DNA from: Proteocatella sphenisci DSM 23131
GTDB lineage: Bacteria; Bacillota; Clostridia; Peptostreptococcales; Filifactoraceae
Length of the DNA stretch: 64,000 bases
Assembly (NCBI RefSeq): GCF_000423525.1
Contig: NZ_AUID01000011.1
Coordinates: forward strand, 19,679-83,678
Direction of reading: 5' to 3'
The notes beneath the pieces are model-generated. The model made no database searches. It saw nothing but the letters and a program-made list of their open reading frames with translations, and was not told the origin of the DNA. Shown here in pieces: positions 25,684 through 33,819 of this stretch (its first letter is position 1; every line of letters begins with the position of its first letter). Both the position numbers and the translations under genes were made by a program.

Positions 25684-25713
25684 AATGAAATGGTTTTTTA
25701 AAAACATTTCATT
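25684..25713. promoter_or_regulatory. Inverted repeat just ahead of the RIC gene
   Basis: AATGAAATG (25684-25692) and CATTTCATT (25705-25713) are perfectly complementary around GTTTTTTAAAAA, leaving the GGAGG at about 25717 free. It may be an operator or an RNA hairpin controlling translation. Confidence 0.5.
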
Positions 25714-25725
25714 CAAGGAGGCTTT

Positions 25726-26424
25726 ATGATTAATAGAATTGATATAAGTGGACAAACGCGACTTGGAGAACTTGTTACTTTTTTCCCCTCTATTTCAGAG
25801 CGTCTAAATGAGTTACATATAGACTACTGTTGCAAGGGGGACCGCTCAATTGAGAGTGCATTAGAGGAAGCTGGATTATCACAAAACATCGTAAATGAAA
25901 TACAAATTGCGTATAACGATTTTTTAAACAGGCCAGATAGAGAGCAACCCGTAAGTGATTTGTCTGATAACCAGCTTATTGATCTTATTTTGGAAATCCA
26001 TCATGAAACAGAGAGGGCTCTGTGGAAAGAACTGGACCAGCTGATTAATAAAATTTTACTTGTGCATTACAGTCATGGTAAAGATTTACTCATAAAATTG
26101 CATAGAAATTTTAGCGAATTAAAAACAGAGTTGGAAGAACATTTTGCTAAAGAAGAAAAAGAACTATTTCCGGCAATGCGTAAAATAGAAAAGACTGAAG
26201 AAGAAGTTGCCGCAATAAGAGCCTTGATAAAGGTGCTTGAGGAAGAACACGAAGTAGCAGGTCGGATCATAAAATTGATTATAAAAGAAACTGAAGATTT
26301 TAAACTCCCGGATTATGCCTGTCCTACAATGAAGGTAACTTATGCGAAACTGCATGAACTAGTGGATGATATTTTTCTTCATATTTCAAAAGAAAACAGT
26401 GTTCTTTTTAAACGTTATGAATAA
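25726..26424 (+). CDS. ric: RIC/ScdA-type di-iron Fe-S cluster repair protein
   Basis: A 232-residue protein. The N-terminal ScdA domain has RLNELHIDYCCKGDRSIESA (family CC motif near residue 36), and the hemerythrin-like part follows with His/Glu ligands in IHHETERALWKEL, HYSHGK, LEEHFAKEEKELFPAM, EEEHEVAG and LHELVDDIFLHISKENSVLF. Such proteins restore Fe-S clusters damaged by nitric oxide or oxygen. The strong AAGGAGG site and the upstream inverted repeat suggest stress-controlled expression. Confidence 0.94.
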   Translation: MINRIDISGQTRLGELVTFFPSISERLNELHIDYCCKGDRSIESALEEAGLSQNIVNEIQIAYNDFLNRPDREQPVSDLSDNQLIDLILEIHHETERALWKELDQLINKILLVHYSHGKDLLIKLHRNFSELKTELEEHFAKEEKELFPAMRKIEKTEEEVAAIRALIKVLEEEHEVAGRIIKLIIKETEDFKLPDYACPTMKVTYAKLHELVDDIFLHISKENSVLFKRYE

Positions 26425-26439
26425 ACAGGCATAAAATAA

Positions 26440-26468
26440 TTGTAAATAGTGAGAAAAAATGATATTAT
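26440..26468 (+). promoter_or_regulatory. Promoter of the ABC-F gene
   Basis: TTGTAA (26440-26445), 17 bases, TATTAT (26463-26468). It leaves a leader of about 120 bases before the ABC-F start. Confidence 0.55.
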
Positions 26469-26502
26469 ATAGGATAGGAATAAAAAATAATGTCGTAATT
26501 AA

Positions 26503-26574
26503 ATGATATTCAATTGCTTTATTGCAATTGGAAAGATTTATATTGAAGAGCTTATTTATATAGGCTCTTTTTAA
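26503..26574 (+). CDS. Possible leader peptide of the ABC-F gene
   Basis: A 23-codon open frame (MIFNCFIAIGKIYIEELIYI, then GSF) lies between the promoter and the ABC-F gene and ends inside the terminator-like hairpin. Leader peptides of this kind control antibiotic-resistance ABC-F genes by ribosome stalling. No strong ribosome binding site is seen ahead of the ATG, so translation is uncertain. Confidence 0.35.
   Translation: MIFNCFIAIGKIYIEELIYIGSF
26546..26574 (+). terminator. Attenuator hairpin in the ABC-F leader
   Basis: AAGAGC (26546-26551) pairs with GCTCTT (26564-26569), followed by a T-run. A second hairpin, CAATTGC/GCAATTG (26511-26530), lies upstream. A terminator between promoter and gene indicates attenuation. 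Confidence 0.6.
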
Positions 26575-26595
26575 GTTAGAACGAAAGGTAATATT

Positions 26596-28335
26596 ATGAT
26601 AAAAGTTAATAACTTATCTTATTCATATCCGCAAAAAGATTTATATAATAAGATTTCATTTACACTAAAAGAGGGTCAGCATTGCGCATTTATAGGATCA
26701 AGTGGTAGCGGGAAAAGTACACTCATAGATATAATTATGGATCCGGAAGAATACATGTTCGACGGTGATTTAGAAGTGAATTCAAGTCGTAAAATTGGTC
26801 ATGTAACCCAATTTTCACAATTCGACAAAACGAAAAAAACCACAGTGTTTGAGTTTATAGGTGAAGAATTTATTAAACTGCAAAATGAAATAGCTTCTAT
26901 CTGCAACGAAATGGAAACATCTTCAGATATAGAGTCTTTATTAGAAAAATATCAGTGTGCTTTGGATGCTTTTGATGCGATTGGTGGAGATGATTTTGAA
27001 ACAAACATAAATAGTAAACTGAATCTTGCAAACCTTATTAATCATAAGGATATGGATGTATCCGAATTAAGTGGTGGAGAGTTTAAACTTGTTACAGTCA
27101 TGAAAGAGATGCTTACCAGTCCAAGTTTGATAATTATGGATGAGCCGGATGTGTTTTTAGATTTTGAAAATCTTAATTCTCTAAGAAAATTAATTAATGC
27201 GTATAAAGGAACTTTGTTAATTGTTACTCATAACAGATACCTGCTGGATCATTGCTTTAACAAAATTGTTCATCTTGAAAATATGGTAACTCAAGAGTTT
27301 GATGGAAGATATGTTGATTACAACTTTGCTCAGCTTCAAATAAAAATAGAACAACAAGAGCTGTCGCTTGCGGCTGATGAAGAAGTTTTGAGAAATGATA
27401 TTCTAATTGACAGATTAAGAAAAATATCAACAGATAACTCTGATTCTGCCAACGGAAGAGCGCTAAAAGCTAGAGTTAAGGTTCAGGAGAGATTAGTACA
27501 AAATAGAATAAATGCCCCATTTGTAGATATTAAGCAGCCAGAAATCAGTTTAGATTTTGATAAAGAAATCGAAGATAGTATTGCTATAAAAGTTGATAAT
27601 TATTGCGTATCATTTGATGATACACTTTTAGAAAATGTCAACTTTGAAATTAAATCTACCGATAAAGTTGCTCTAATAGGGCCTAATGGTACCGGGAAAA
27701 CAACTTTACTCAGAGATATATTTAAAAACAATAATGAGTCCATTGAAATAAATGCTAATGTTGAGATGGCTTATTTATCTCAAAATCAAGGAGAAATGCT
27801 GGATGAATCTAATACGATAGTTGGTGAATTCTTTGATTTAGGTTTTAATACTCTGCAGGAGATTAAATCATATCTTTCAAACTACGGTTTTAATGAAGAA
27901 GGTATTAATCAAAAAATAGGGTCACTATCTGGTGGAGAAAAGAACATACTTCAATTGGCTAAGGTCTCATATGGTAAAGCGAATATGCTTCTTCTTGACG
28001 AGCCGACAAGCCATTTGGATACCTATTCTCAAATAGCACTCGAAAGTGTCTTAAAAGAATATAAAGGTGCAGTACTGATGATTTCTCATGACTATTATTC
28101 AATCATCAATTGTATGGATTATGTTCTGATGATTGAGGACAAGAAAATTAGGAAAATGAGTATGAGGAAATTTAGAAAGATGATTTATTCGAATCATTTT
28201 GACAAAGATTATTTAGAAATAGAACAAAAGAAGAAATCAGTTGAAACAAAAATAGCATTCGCCTTAAAAGCCGATGACTTTGAACTTGCAAAAGTGCTTT
28301 CTGATGAGCTTGAAGGATTGATTAAATTGTTATAA
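26596..28335 (+). CDS. ABC-F family ATPase, probable ribosome protection or translation factor
   Basis: A 579-residue protein with two ABC domains and no membrane segment. ABC1 has GSSGSGKSTLID, signature LSGGEFKLVTVM and Walker B LIIMDEPDVFLD. ABC2 has GPNGTGKTTLL, LSGGEKNILQLAK and MLLLDEPTSHLD. The linker (about residues 240-320) is charged and helical, as in P-site tRNA-interacting ABC-F proteins. Many Firmicute members protect ribosomes from lincosamide, streptogramin A or pleuromutilin drugs. The attenuator-like leader supports a drug-inducible role, which is an inference. Confidence 0.88.
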   Translation: MIKVNNLSYSYPQKDLYNKISFTLKEGQHCAFIGSSGSGKSTLIDIIMDPEEYMFDGDLEVNSSRKIGHVTQFSQFDKTKKTTVFEFIGEEFIKLQNEIASICNEMETSSDIESLLEKYQCALDAFDAIGGDDFETNINSKLNLANLINHKDMDVSELSGGEFKLVTVMKEMLTSPSLIIMDEPDVFLDFENLNSLRKLINAYKGTLLIVTHNRYLLDHCFNKIVHLENMVTQEFDGRYVDYNFAQLQIKIEQQELSLAADEEVLRNDILIDRLRKISTDNSDSANGRALKARVKVQERLVQNRINAPFVDIKQPEISLDFDKEIEDSIAIKVDNYCVSFDDTLLENVNFEIKSTDKVALIGPNGTGKTTLLRDIFKNNNESIEINANVEMAYLSQNQGEMLDESNTIVGEFFDLGFNTLQEIKSYLSNYGFNEEGINQKIGSLSGGEKNILQLAKVSYGKANMLLLDEPTSHLDTYSQIALESVLKEYKGAVLMISHDYYSIINCMDYVLMIEDKKIRKMSMRKFRKMIYSNHFDKDYLEIEQKKKSVETKIAFALKADDFELAKVLSDELEGLIKLL

Positions 28336-28368
28336 TTACGGTCATAGTCTAAAATTTTTTAAAACTGT

Positions 28369-28432
28369 AAAAGTCCTTTTCTTCTAATTTTGTTTCTATA
28401 ACATAATTAGAAGAAAAGGACTTTTTTTTGTG
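28369..28432 (+). terminator. Long terminator after the ABC-F gene
   Basis: A 21-base perfect stem, 28369-28389 with 28404-28424 (core AAGTCCTTTTCTTC / GAAGAAAAGGACTT), followed by a T-run. Confidence 0.95.
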
Positions 28433-28486
28433 GGATATTAAGAAGAATTTAATATAAAAAAATTAGCTCAAGGAGGAAATATAATA

Positions 28487-29554
28487 ATGAATTTTTATGA
28501 AGCAATGCAATTAGGCACATGCGATCTCAAACCATTAATTAAAGCGGCTGAAGATGAAAAACTGAAGAAAAAATATGTAAAAGCTTTAACAGTTAAGAAC
28601 TTTGCATGTATCTTGTTTTGCATAGCCGTGGTAACTTTTTTTAATAATATGTTCGGCGTTGAGAATGCCATTGTAGGTGTGGTAACAGTTATAATATTAA
28701 TGACATTTAGGTTTTCAAACTTTGATTTTAATACGGGACAATCAGCCATTGCCATGTTGTGCATATTTGCAATATTTATTATTTCTCCATGTTTGGCGAC
28801 TATGGTAAATCCGATTACAGGCAGCATAATAAATTTTGTTTCAATGATGGTAATTGTTGTTTTATCTTGTCACAACGTAGCATTGTCTAATCAATCAACT
28901 TTGCTATTATCGTATTTACTTTTATATGGATACAAGATTAATGATATAAATGTGTACACAAATAGGTCATATGCACTTGTTCTTGGCGGAATAATAGTTG
29001 CAGGAATTTTCTATTACAAGCATAGAAAAATTGAATTTGAAAATAGTTTTAGTGATATAATTAAAGATATAAATTTCAAATCAGAACGTACTAAATGGCA
29101 GTTGAAACTTGTTTTAGGCGTAACTACAGTTATTTTAATGGGAGAAATTTTAAATTCGCCACGTGTAATGTGGATTGCACTTGCATGCATGTCGGTACTT
29201 CAACCAGATAAAGAAAAAATTAAATATCGCTCAAAAATTAGATATATATTTTCAATCATAGGTTGTTTAATGTTTGCGGCGGTATATTTAATTTTACCAC
29301 AAGAATATAGAACATATGCTGGTTTATTTGGCGGAATTATGGTGGGATTCTCAGGAAAGTATTCATGGCAAACATCATTTAATAGCTTTGGTGCACTTGC
29401 AGCAGTAGTCCCGTTATTCGGATTAAGTGGGGCTATAATAATAAGGGTATCTAGCAATATAATAGGAGTTATATACAGCCGATTATATGGAACAGTATTT
29501 GATAAAATAGCAGACAAAATATTTATAGGAGATACCATTCACGAAATAGGATAA
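28487..29554 (+). CDS. FUSC-like integral membrane protein
   Basis: A 355-residue protein with two blocks of four to six membrane helices separated by a cytosolic segment (about residues 180-205, YKHRKIEFENSFSDIIKDI). The second block contains NSPRVMWIALACMSVLQPD, typical of the fusaric-acid-resistance (FUSC/YccS) type. Relatives export aromatic acids or affect the envelope. The start has an AAGGAGG site. It has no partner gene and is flanked by a terminator upstream and a promoter downstream. Confidence 0.75.
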   Translation: MNFYEAMQLGTCDLKPLIKAAEDEKLKKKYVKALTVKNFACILFCIAVVTFFNNMFGVENAIVGVVTVIILMTFRFSNFDFNTGQSAIAMLCIFAIFIISPCLATMVNPITGSIINFVSMMVIVVLSCHNVALSNQSTLLLSYLLLYGYKINDINVYTNRSYALVLGGIIVAGIFYYKHRKIEFENSFSDIIKDINFKSERTKWQLKLVLGVTTVILMGEILNSPRVMWIALACMSVLQPDKEKIKYRSKIRYIFSIIGCLMFAAVYLILPQEYRTYAGLFGGIMVGFSGKYSWQTSFNSFGALAAVVPLFGLSGAIIIRVSSNIIGVIYSRLYGTVFDKIADKIFIGDTIHEIG

Positions 29555-29568
29555 ATCAAATCATTCTA

Positions 29569-29597
29569 TTGACGAAAATATAATTAGCCATTATTCT
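29569..29597 (+). promoter_or_regulatory. Promoter of agmatinase-family gene copy 1
   Basis: TTGACG (29569-29574), 17 bases, TATTCT (29592-29597), about 34 bases ahead of the ATG. Confidence 0.55.
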
Positions 29598-29630
29598 TAT
29601 AGTATGAATATTTAAAATATGGAGGATGAT

Positions 29631-30563
29631 ATGAGAAAAACTGACGAGATGATTAAAAATGAAACCCTTTGGGGAGGACTCTGCTCTGGTATGAGCAGTG
29701 AAGAAAAAGAAAAAGAAGCTGACATCGTAGTATTTGGAATACCTTTTGATGGAAATGTGAGTTACAGAGAAGGGGCAAAAGATGCACCGGCTGCAATCAG
29801 AGAATCTACAATACCTATACCGGCCACAACTGAATATTTTGAAGATATGTCAGGCAATAAGGTTGTTGATATTGGGGATTTCAACAGTGAAGATTTTGAA
29901 ACTGTATACCTTGATGTAGAGAAAAAAGTAAGTGAGCTTGTGAAAAATCGTAAATTTTTTACTATGATAGGCGGGGACCATTCTGTTACTATACCGGTAC
30001 TAAGTGGAATAAACAAGGCTATTGATCATGAGTTTGGAGTCATTCATATTGATGCGCATTTTGATTTATGTGATGAACTTGGCGGGAGTAAATTATCTCA
30101 TGGATGTACAGAGAGAAGAGCCATTGAAATGGATAATGTTGGCAAGAGTGAGAATATATTTTTTATAGGAATACGCTCTGTTGAGCCTGATGAGTTAATC
30201 TACATAAGAGAAAATAAAGTTAATGTTATAAATGCTGCTGAGTATGAAAGACTGGGAACAGAAAAGGTAATTGAGTCTGTTAAAGAAAAGATGTCTCACT
30301 TAAAGAGTATATATCTTACAGTAGATATTGACTGTCTAGATCCAGCTTACTCAGCGGGTACTGGAACTCCAAAGTTTGGCGGACTCACTTCAAGGCAGCT
30401 TCTTGATCTGCTTAGAGGTTTGTTTGATCTTCCAATCATTGGATTTGACGTGGTAGAAGTAGCGCCTTCGCTTGATGCTTCAATGACTTCAGTCTATGCG
30501 GGTCAGCGAATAATCACTGAGTGCTGGGGGCATCACCTGAGAAAAACAAAGGGCTTGAAGTAA
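29631..30563 (+). CDS. Agmatinase-family ureohydrolase (copy 1)
   Basis: A 310-residue ureohydrolase. The di-manganese ligands are visible in IGGDHSVT, VIHIDAHFDLCDE and VDIDCLDPAYSAGTGTP; the family's Glu is in VVEVAP. The usual DAHxD is HIDAHFDLCDE, so the second Asp motif is slightly different. It splits a guanidino compound (agmatine or similar) to an amine and urea; substrate identity is not certain. ATG 29631 follows GGAGGATG, and the alternative ATG at 29619 overlaps that site. By eye it is about 88 percent identical to the copy at 52590 but with more A+T-rich codons. Confidence 0.9.
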   Translation: MRKTDEMIKNETLWGGLCSGMSSEEKEKEADIVVFGIPFDGNVSYREGAKDAPAAIRESTIPIPATTEYFEDMSGNKVVDIGDFNSEDFETVYLDVEKKVSELVKNRKFFTMIGGDHSVTIPVLSGINKAIDHEFGVIHIDAHFDLCDELGGSKLSHGCTERRAIEMDNVGKSENIFFIGIRSVEPDELIYIRENKVNVINAAEYERLGTEKVIESVKEKMSHLKSIYLTVDIDCLDPAYSAGTGTPKFGGLTSRQLLDLLRGLFDLPIIGFDVVEVAPSLDASMTSVYAGQRIITECWGHHLRKTKGLK

Positions 30564-30624
30564 AATTGGATTTTAAAATGAGATATAAGTTTTTTAAGGG
30601 CGGACTGCTAAAGGGAGATGAAAG

Positions 30625-33015
30625 ATGAGAAATAGATTAATATCAATGATTCTGGTGGTTTCAATGATACTATCCATTACAGGATGTGGCGGCGGATCGT
30701 CAATGAGTGAGAAATTGGTGGCGGAGGCTGTTTTGAATGAAGAAAATCTTGTGCTAGGGAAGGATGGCGTTGAGCTGAGACTTGATCCGGTGATGATTTC
30801 TTCTGATTTGAATGCCAGTATTTCCGAGGTTTCCAATGCTCCGGCACTGGATGAGGAAAATGAAATAAATCTTAAGGTTTATGATTTCAAGCTTGATGGA
30901 GTTTCTAAAGTTGACGGAGTTATACAACTTGCGATTCCTGTTGAGCTGGCAGATGGAGAGACTCCAGGAGCGGCTTATCTTAATGAAGAGACTATGAAGT
31001 GGGAACCAGTTGCTTTCATGTATGATGAAGCTTCTTCGAGTGTTGTAATATTGACGGACCATTTGTCAAAATATGGCGTATTTTCGGTATCTGGTGAGGG
31101 CAGAAGGCGTGCCAGAGTAGAGTTCCTTGGATTACATGGCGATGCGAAAGATGAGGATTTTCTTTCCGCCATAGAGGAATACTCCGTGGGGGGAGTTCCA
31201 GCTTCACAATGCCTTGAAATAGGTTCAGGAGCTGCTGGGGATGCACTTCAGCTTGGTGGAGATGTTCTTGGGAACATTGCTCAAAGTGCAGGATATCTCG
31301 CATATGGGGATGATGTAATTTCGACCATTGGAGACCATCTTGGAAGCGTTGGGTTACTGTTATCTGTTGTCCAAATAGGAAACAATATCTACAACGGCAA
31401 AATAAACGATGCTGTGGTTGGCAGTCTCAAGACGTCATATACATATATGATGGGTAAGGTTGTATCCAAGCTCAGTAATTCGGTTTTATCGGCAAGCATG
31501 GCTTCGGTTGCAATAGTAGACTACGCAATCAATAAATTTGGAACTACAGCCATAGAGGGACGTGCTGACATATATAGAGACGCCTATTCAATTTATTATT
31601 TTAAGGGAGAAGATGGCTTTAAGGGTTCAGACCATTGGTACAGGACTTTATATCCTATGTTCAGTGATCCAAAAATGACAGAAGAAGCTTTAAAAGTGGA
31701 AATAGATAAAATAGTAACTTCTCACTGCAATGAGTTCTGGAGTGTTGCAAATAAGCTTGGAGTAGATTACTACGTGAGCGAGGCCAGAGAAAAGATGGCA
31801 TGGACTGGAGGTGGAGCGGGACTGAATCAGGACCTTCAAGACAGTATAAGCCAGGAAAGAAGAGCTGCACTTTATAATGATGTACTGCCTGGAGTTTTCA
31901 GGCAAATAGCACTGAAAATAAACATGGAGAACGAGAACAAGCTGAGAGCTGAGTACAAGGAGCTTTCGGACTATTTGAATACGGTGATTTCCTTCAACGT
32001 AACTGATCCAAAGAAGACCTATGCCAAACATAAGGCAAGGTTCTCAACGCTGAGCGACAAGGCAGAGCTTGAAAACTGGACTGGCAAGTTCAAGGATGAT
32101 GGTAGTTTGAGCACCAGTTTTACGCTCTACGGACACATGTATGCCGGTTCACCTTCAACGCTTGACATCTACGCTCCTGATGCGGATATGGACAGAGACG
32201 AACCAGTAGAGAGCATTGACTTCAAGGTTACTCCACCTTCTATTGATATTGTTATAAGTGAAGAAGCGGGCAGGCTGAAAACACTTGTTACACAGAGGTC
32301 TGCTGATGAGATTATCTCGAGTTTGTTAGTGGAAGATGAATATAAATCGTATTACACCGAAAACTTATTTCCAGTGCCAATGGAGCGTATGCTCAGTCAA
32401 CAGCCGATATCAATACCGGAGGACAATATTATTGATGTAAGTCTAAGTGGTAACTGGGCTACAGACACTGTAAGTGGAAAAAATGATTTGGGTGGAGAAT
32501 GGAGCACGGCATACAAATATGAAGTCAAAAATTTCAATCTTAACATACCGCTTACAGTAAACAGCGAGCTTCCAGTTATTGGAACAGACAAAAAAGCCCT
32601 GCTTCTTGATGGAAAAGGAACTTACAGTTATACGGTAACAATAACGACAACGACTACTGGAAATCAGGAAGTACCGGCCTTATTCGAGAAAGCGCGGACA
32701 GAGGGCACTTTAACAAGGACTATCAACTTTACATCAACTGGAAATGTATCGCTTTATACATCGAGCAAAGCAATAGATAGTTCGAAAGGGGTAGTGGTAT
32801 ACGATAATGGGATTGATAATCTGGAAACCACGGGCGTGATACTTGAATTTGAAAATCCAGTAAATCAGGCAAGTGGAACGGCAGTGCAATATTTGAAAAC
32901 AGTATGGGAAGACAAGACTGAAAAAGAAGAGACAAGCACAAATGATATTACAATTGATTCGGATTTCATACTTGAAAATGCATCAAAGATTTACTTTAAA
33001 TATCCTGTTAAATAG
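30625..33015 (+). CDS. Large uncharacterised lipoprotein with a ZU5/GAIN-like segment
   Basis: A 796-residue secreted lipoprotein (lipobox ITGC at about 19-22). Near residues 95-155 it has a beta-sandwich pattern, IPVELADGE... then KWEPVAFMYDEASSSVVI and TDHLSKYGVFSV, reminiscent of the ZU5/UPA-type domains in bacterial surface proteins. A Gly/Ala-rich helical region (about 195-310) and a C-terminal beta-rich region (about 560-795) with a Thr-rich strand follow. No catalytic motif is recognised. It follows the agmatinase-family gene after 62 bases with no terminator between and may share its transcript. Confidence 0.7.
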   Translation: MRNRLISMILVVSMILSITGCGGGSSMSEKLVAEAVLNEENLVLGKDGVELRLDPVMISSDLNASISEVSNAPALDEENEINLKVYDFKLDGVSKVDGVIQLAIPVELADGETPGAAYLNEETMKWEPVAFMYDEASSSVVILTDHLSKYGVFSVSGEGRRRARVEFLGLHGDAKDEDFLSAIEEYSVGGVPASQCLEIGSGAAGDALQLGGDVLGNIAQSAGYLAYGDDVISTIGDHLGSVGLLLSVVQIGNNIYNGKINDAVVGSLKTSYTYMMGKVVSKLSNSVLSASMASVAIVDYAINKFGTTAIEGRADIYRDAYSIYYFKGEDGFKGSDHWYRTLYPMFSDPKMTEEALKVEIDKIVTSHCNEFWSVANKLGVDYYVSEAREKMAWTGGGAGLNQDLQDSISQERRAALYNDVLPGVFRQIALKINMENENKLRAEYKELSDYLNTVISFNVTDPKKTYAKHKARFSTLSDKAELENWTGKFKDDGSLSTSFTLYGHMYAGSPSTLDIYAPDADMDRDEPVESIDFKVTPPSIDIVISEEAGRLKTLVTQRSADEIISSLLVEDEYKSYYTENLFPVPMERMLSQQPISIPEDNIIDVSLSGNWATDTVSGKNDLGGEWSTAYKYEVKNFNLNIPLTVNSELPVIGTDKKALLLDGKGTYSYTVTITTTTTGNQEVPALFEKARTEGTLTRTINFTSTGNVSLYTSSKAIDSSKGVVVYDNGIDNLETTGVILEFENPVNQASGTAVQYLKTVWEDKTEKEETSTNDITIDSDFILENASKIYFKYPVK

Positions 33016-33202
33016 TAAAGTGAAATGTTTGATAGTATTGTAACGTGGTTTGTCCTCTATATAGACATATTTTGCATTCAAAAGAAACTATGTAATGTTA
33101 TAAACTTCAAAGAATTTATCCATTGAACTATTGTTTATAATGCTAAAATTATAACAAGGTAATTAATTATAATTATTATATATTTCAAAGGAGTGGTAAC
33201 TT

Positions 33203-33709
33203 ATGTCAGAAGAATTGAAAACTTTACTAGCTAAAGAAGCTATCAGGGACCAAATCTACACCTATTGCCGTGCTCTTGACAGAATAGACAACAAACTGGG
33301 TTATTCCGTTTTTGCCGAGGATAGCAAGGTAGACTATGGTACGTTTAAGGGATCAGGTCGTGAGTTTTTCGACGATATGATGAATCAACACAGACAAATG
33401 ATTTCTACCCATCACATGATGACCAACATGCTCATCAAGGTCAAAGGTGACAAGGCTGTAAGTGAAACCTACATGTATGCAGCCTGCAAGTTCCCAGGCA
33501 AAGAAAAACCTTTTACTGTTGAGGCAAGATGCAGAGACATTGATAAATGGGAATGCCGAGATGGCAAATGGTTGATAGTTGAACGCGTTGTATGTGGGGA
33601 TAATACTTTTATTATCGTACCAAGTCGTGATTTTCCAAATTATAATGGTGAACGTGATAACCATGAAGATCCATGCTATAAGTTTTTTGAAGAATTCGAC
33701 AAGATGTAA
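33203..33709 (+). CDS. SnoaL-like (NTF2-fold) protein
   Basis: A 168-residue protein of the nuclear-transport-factor-2 fold, SnoaL_4 type. It starts LLAKEAIRDQIYTYCRALDR, has the polar pocket residues in ISTHHMMTNMLI, and ends in KWLIVERVVCGDN. Related small enzymes act as dehydratases or isomerases on cyclic ketones, including the bile-acid dehydratase BaiE and polyketide cyclases. It opens the flavoprotein/hydrolase region and has its own terminator. A catalytic role in that pathway is inferred from position. Confidence 0.78.
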   Translation: MSEELKTLLAKEAIRDQIYTYCRALDRIDNKLGYSVFAEDSKVDYGTFKGSGREFFDDMMNQHRQMISTHHMMTNMLIKVKGDKAVSETYMYAACKFPGKEKPFTVEARCRDIDKWECRDGKWLIVERVVCGDNTFIIVPSRDFPNYNGERDNHEDPCYKFFEEFDKM

Positions 33710-33731
33710 GAGTATTTTAATAAAAAAGATC

Positions 33732-33768
33732 ATGCCCCTTATTCAATTGTTTAAGGGGCATTTTTATA
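33732..33768 (+). terminator. Rho-independent terminator
   Basis: ATGCCCCTT (33732-33740) pairs with AAGGGGCAT (33753-33761), then TTTTTAT. Confidence 0.9.
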
Positions 33769-33819
33769 ACTTTTGATAAATAATATATTTATCTTGTTTT
33801 GAAAGGAGTCGATATTTTG

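Noticed and set aside
33203..33709. BaiE, the bile-acid 7-alpha-dehydratase
   Set aside because: The fold is the same, but the surrounding bai genes are absent and catalytic-segment similarity is only general, so the specific name is not supported.
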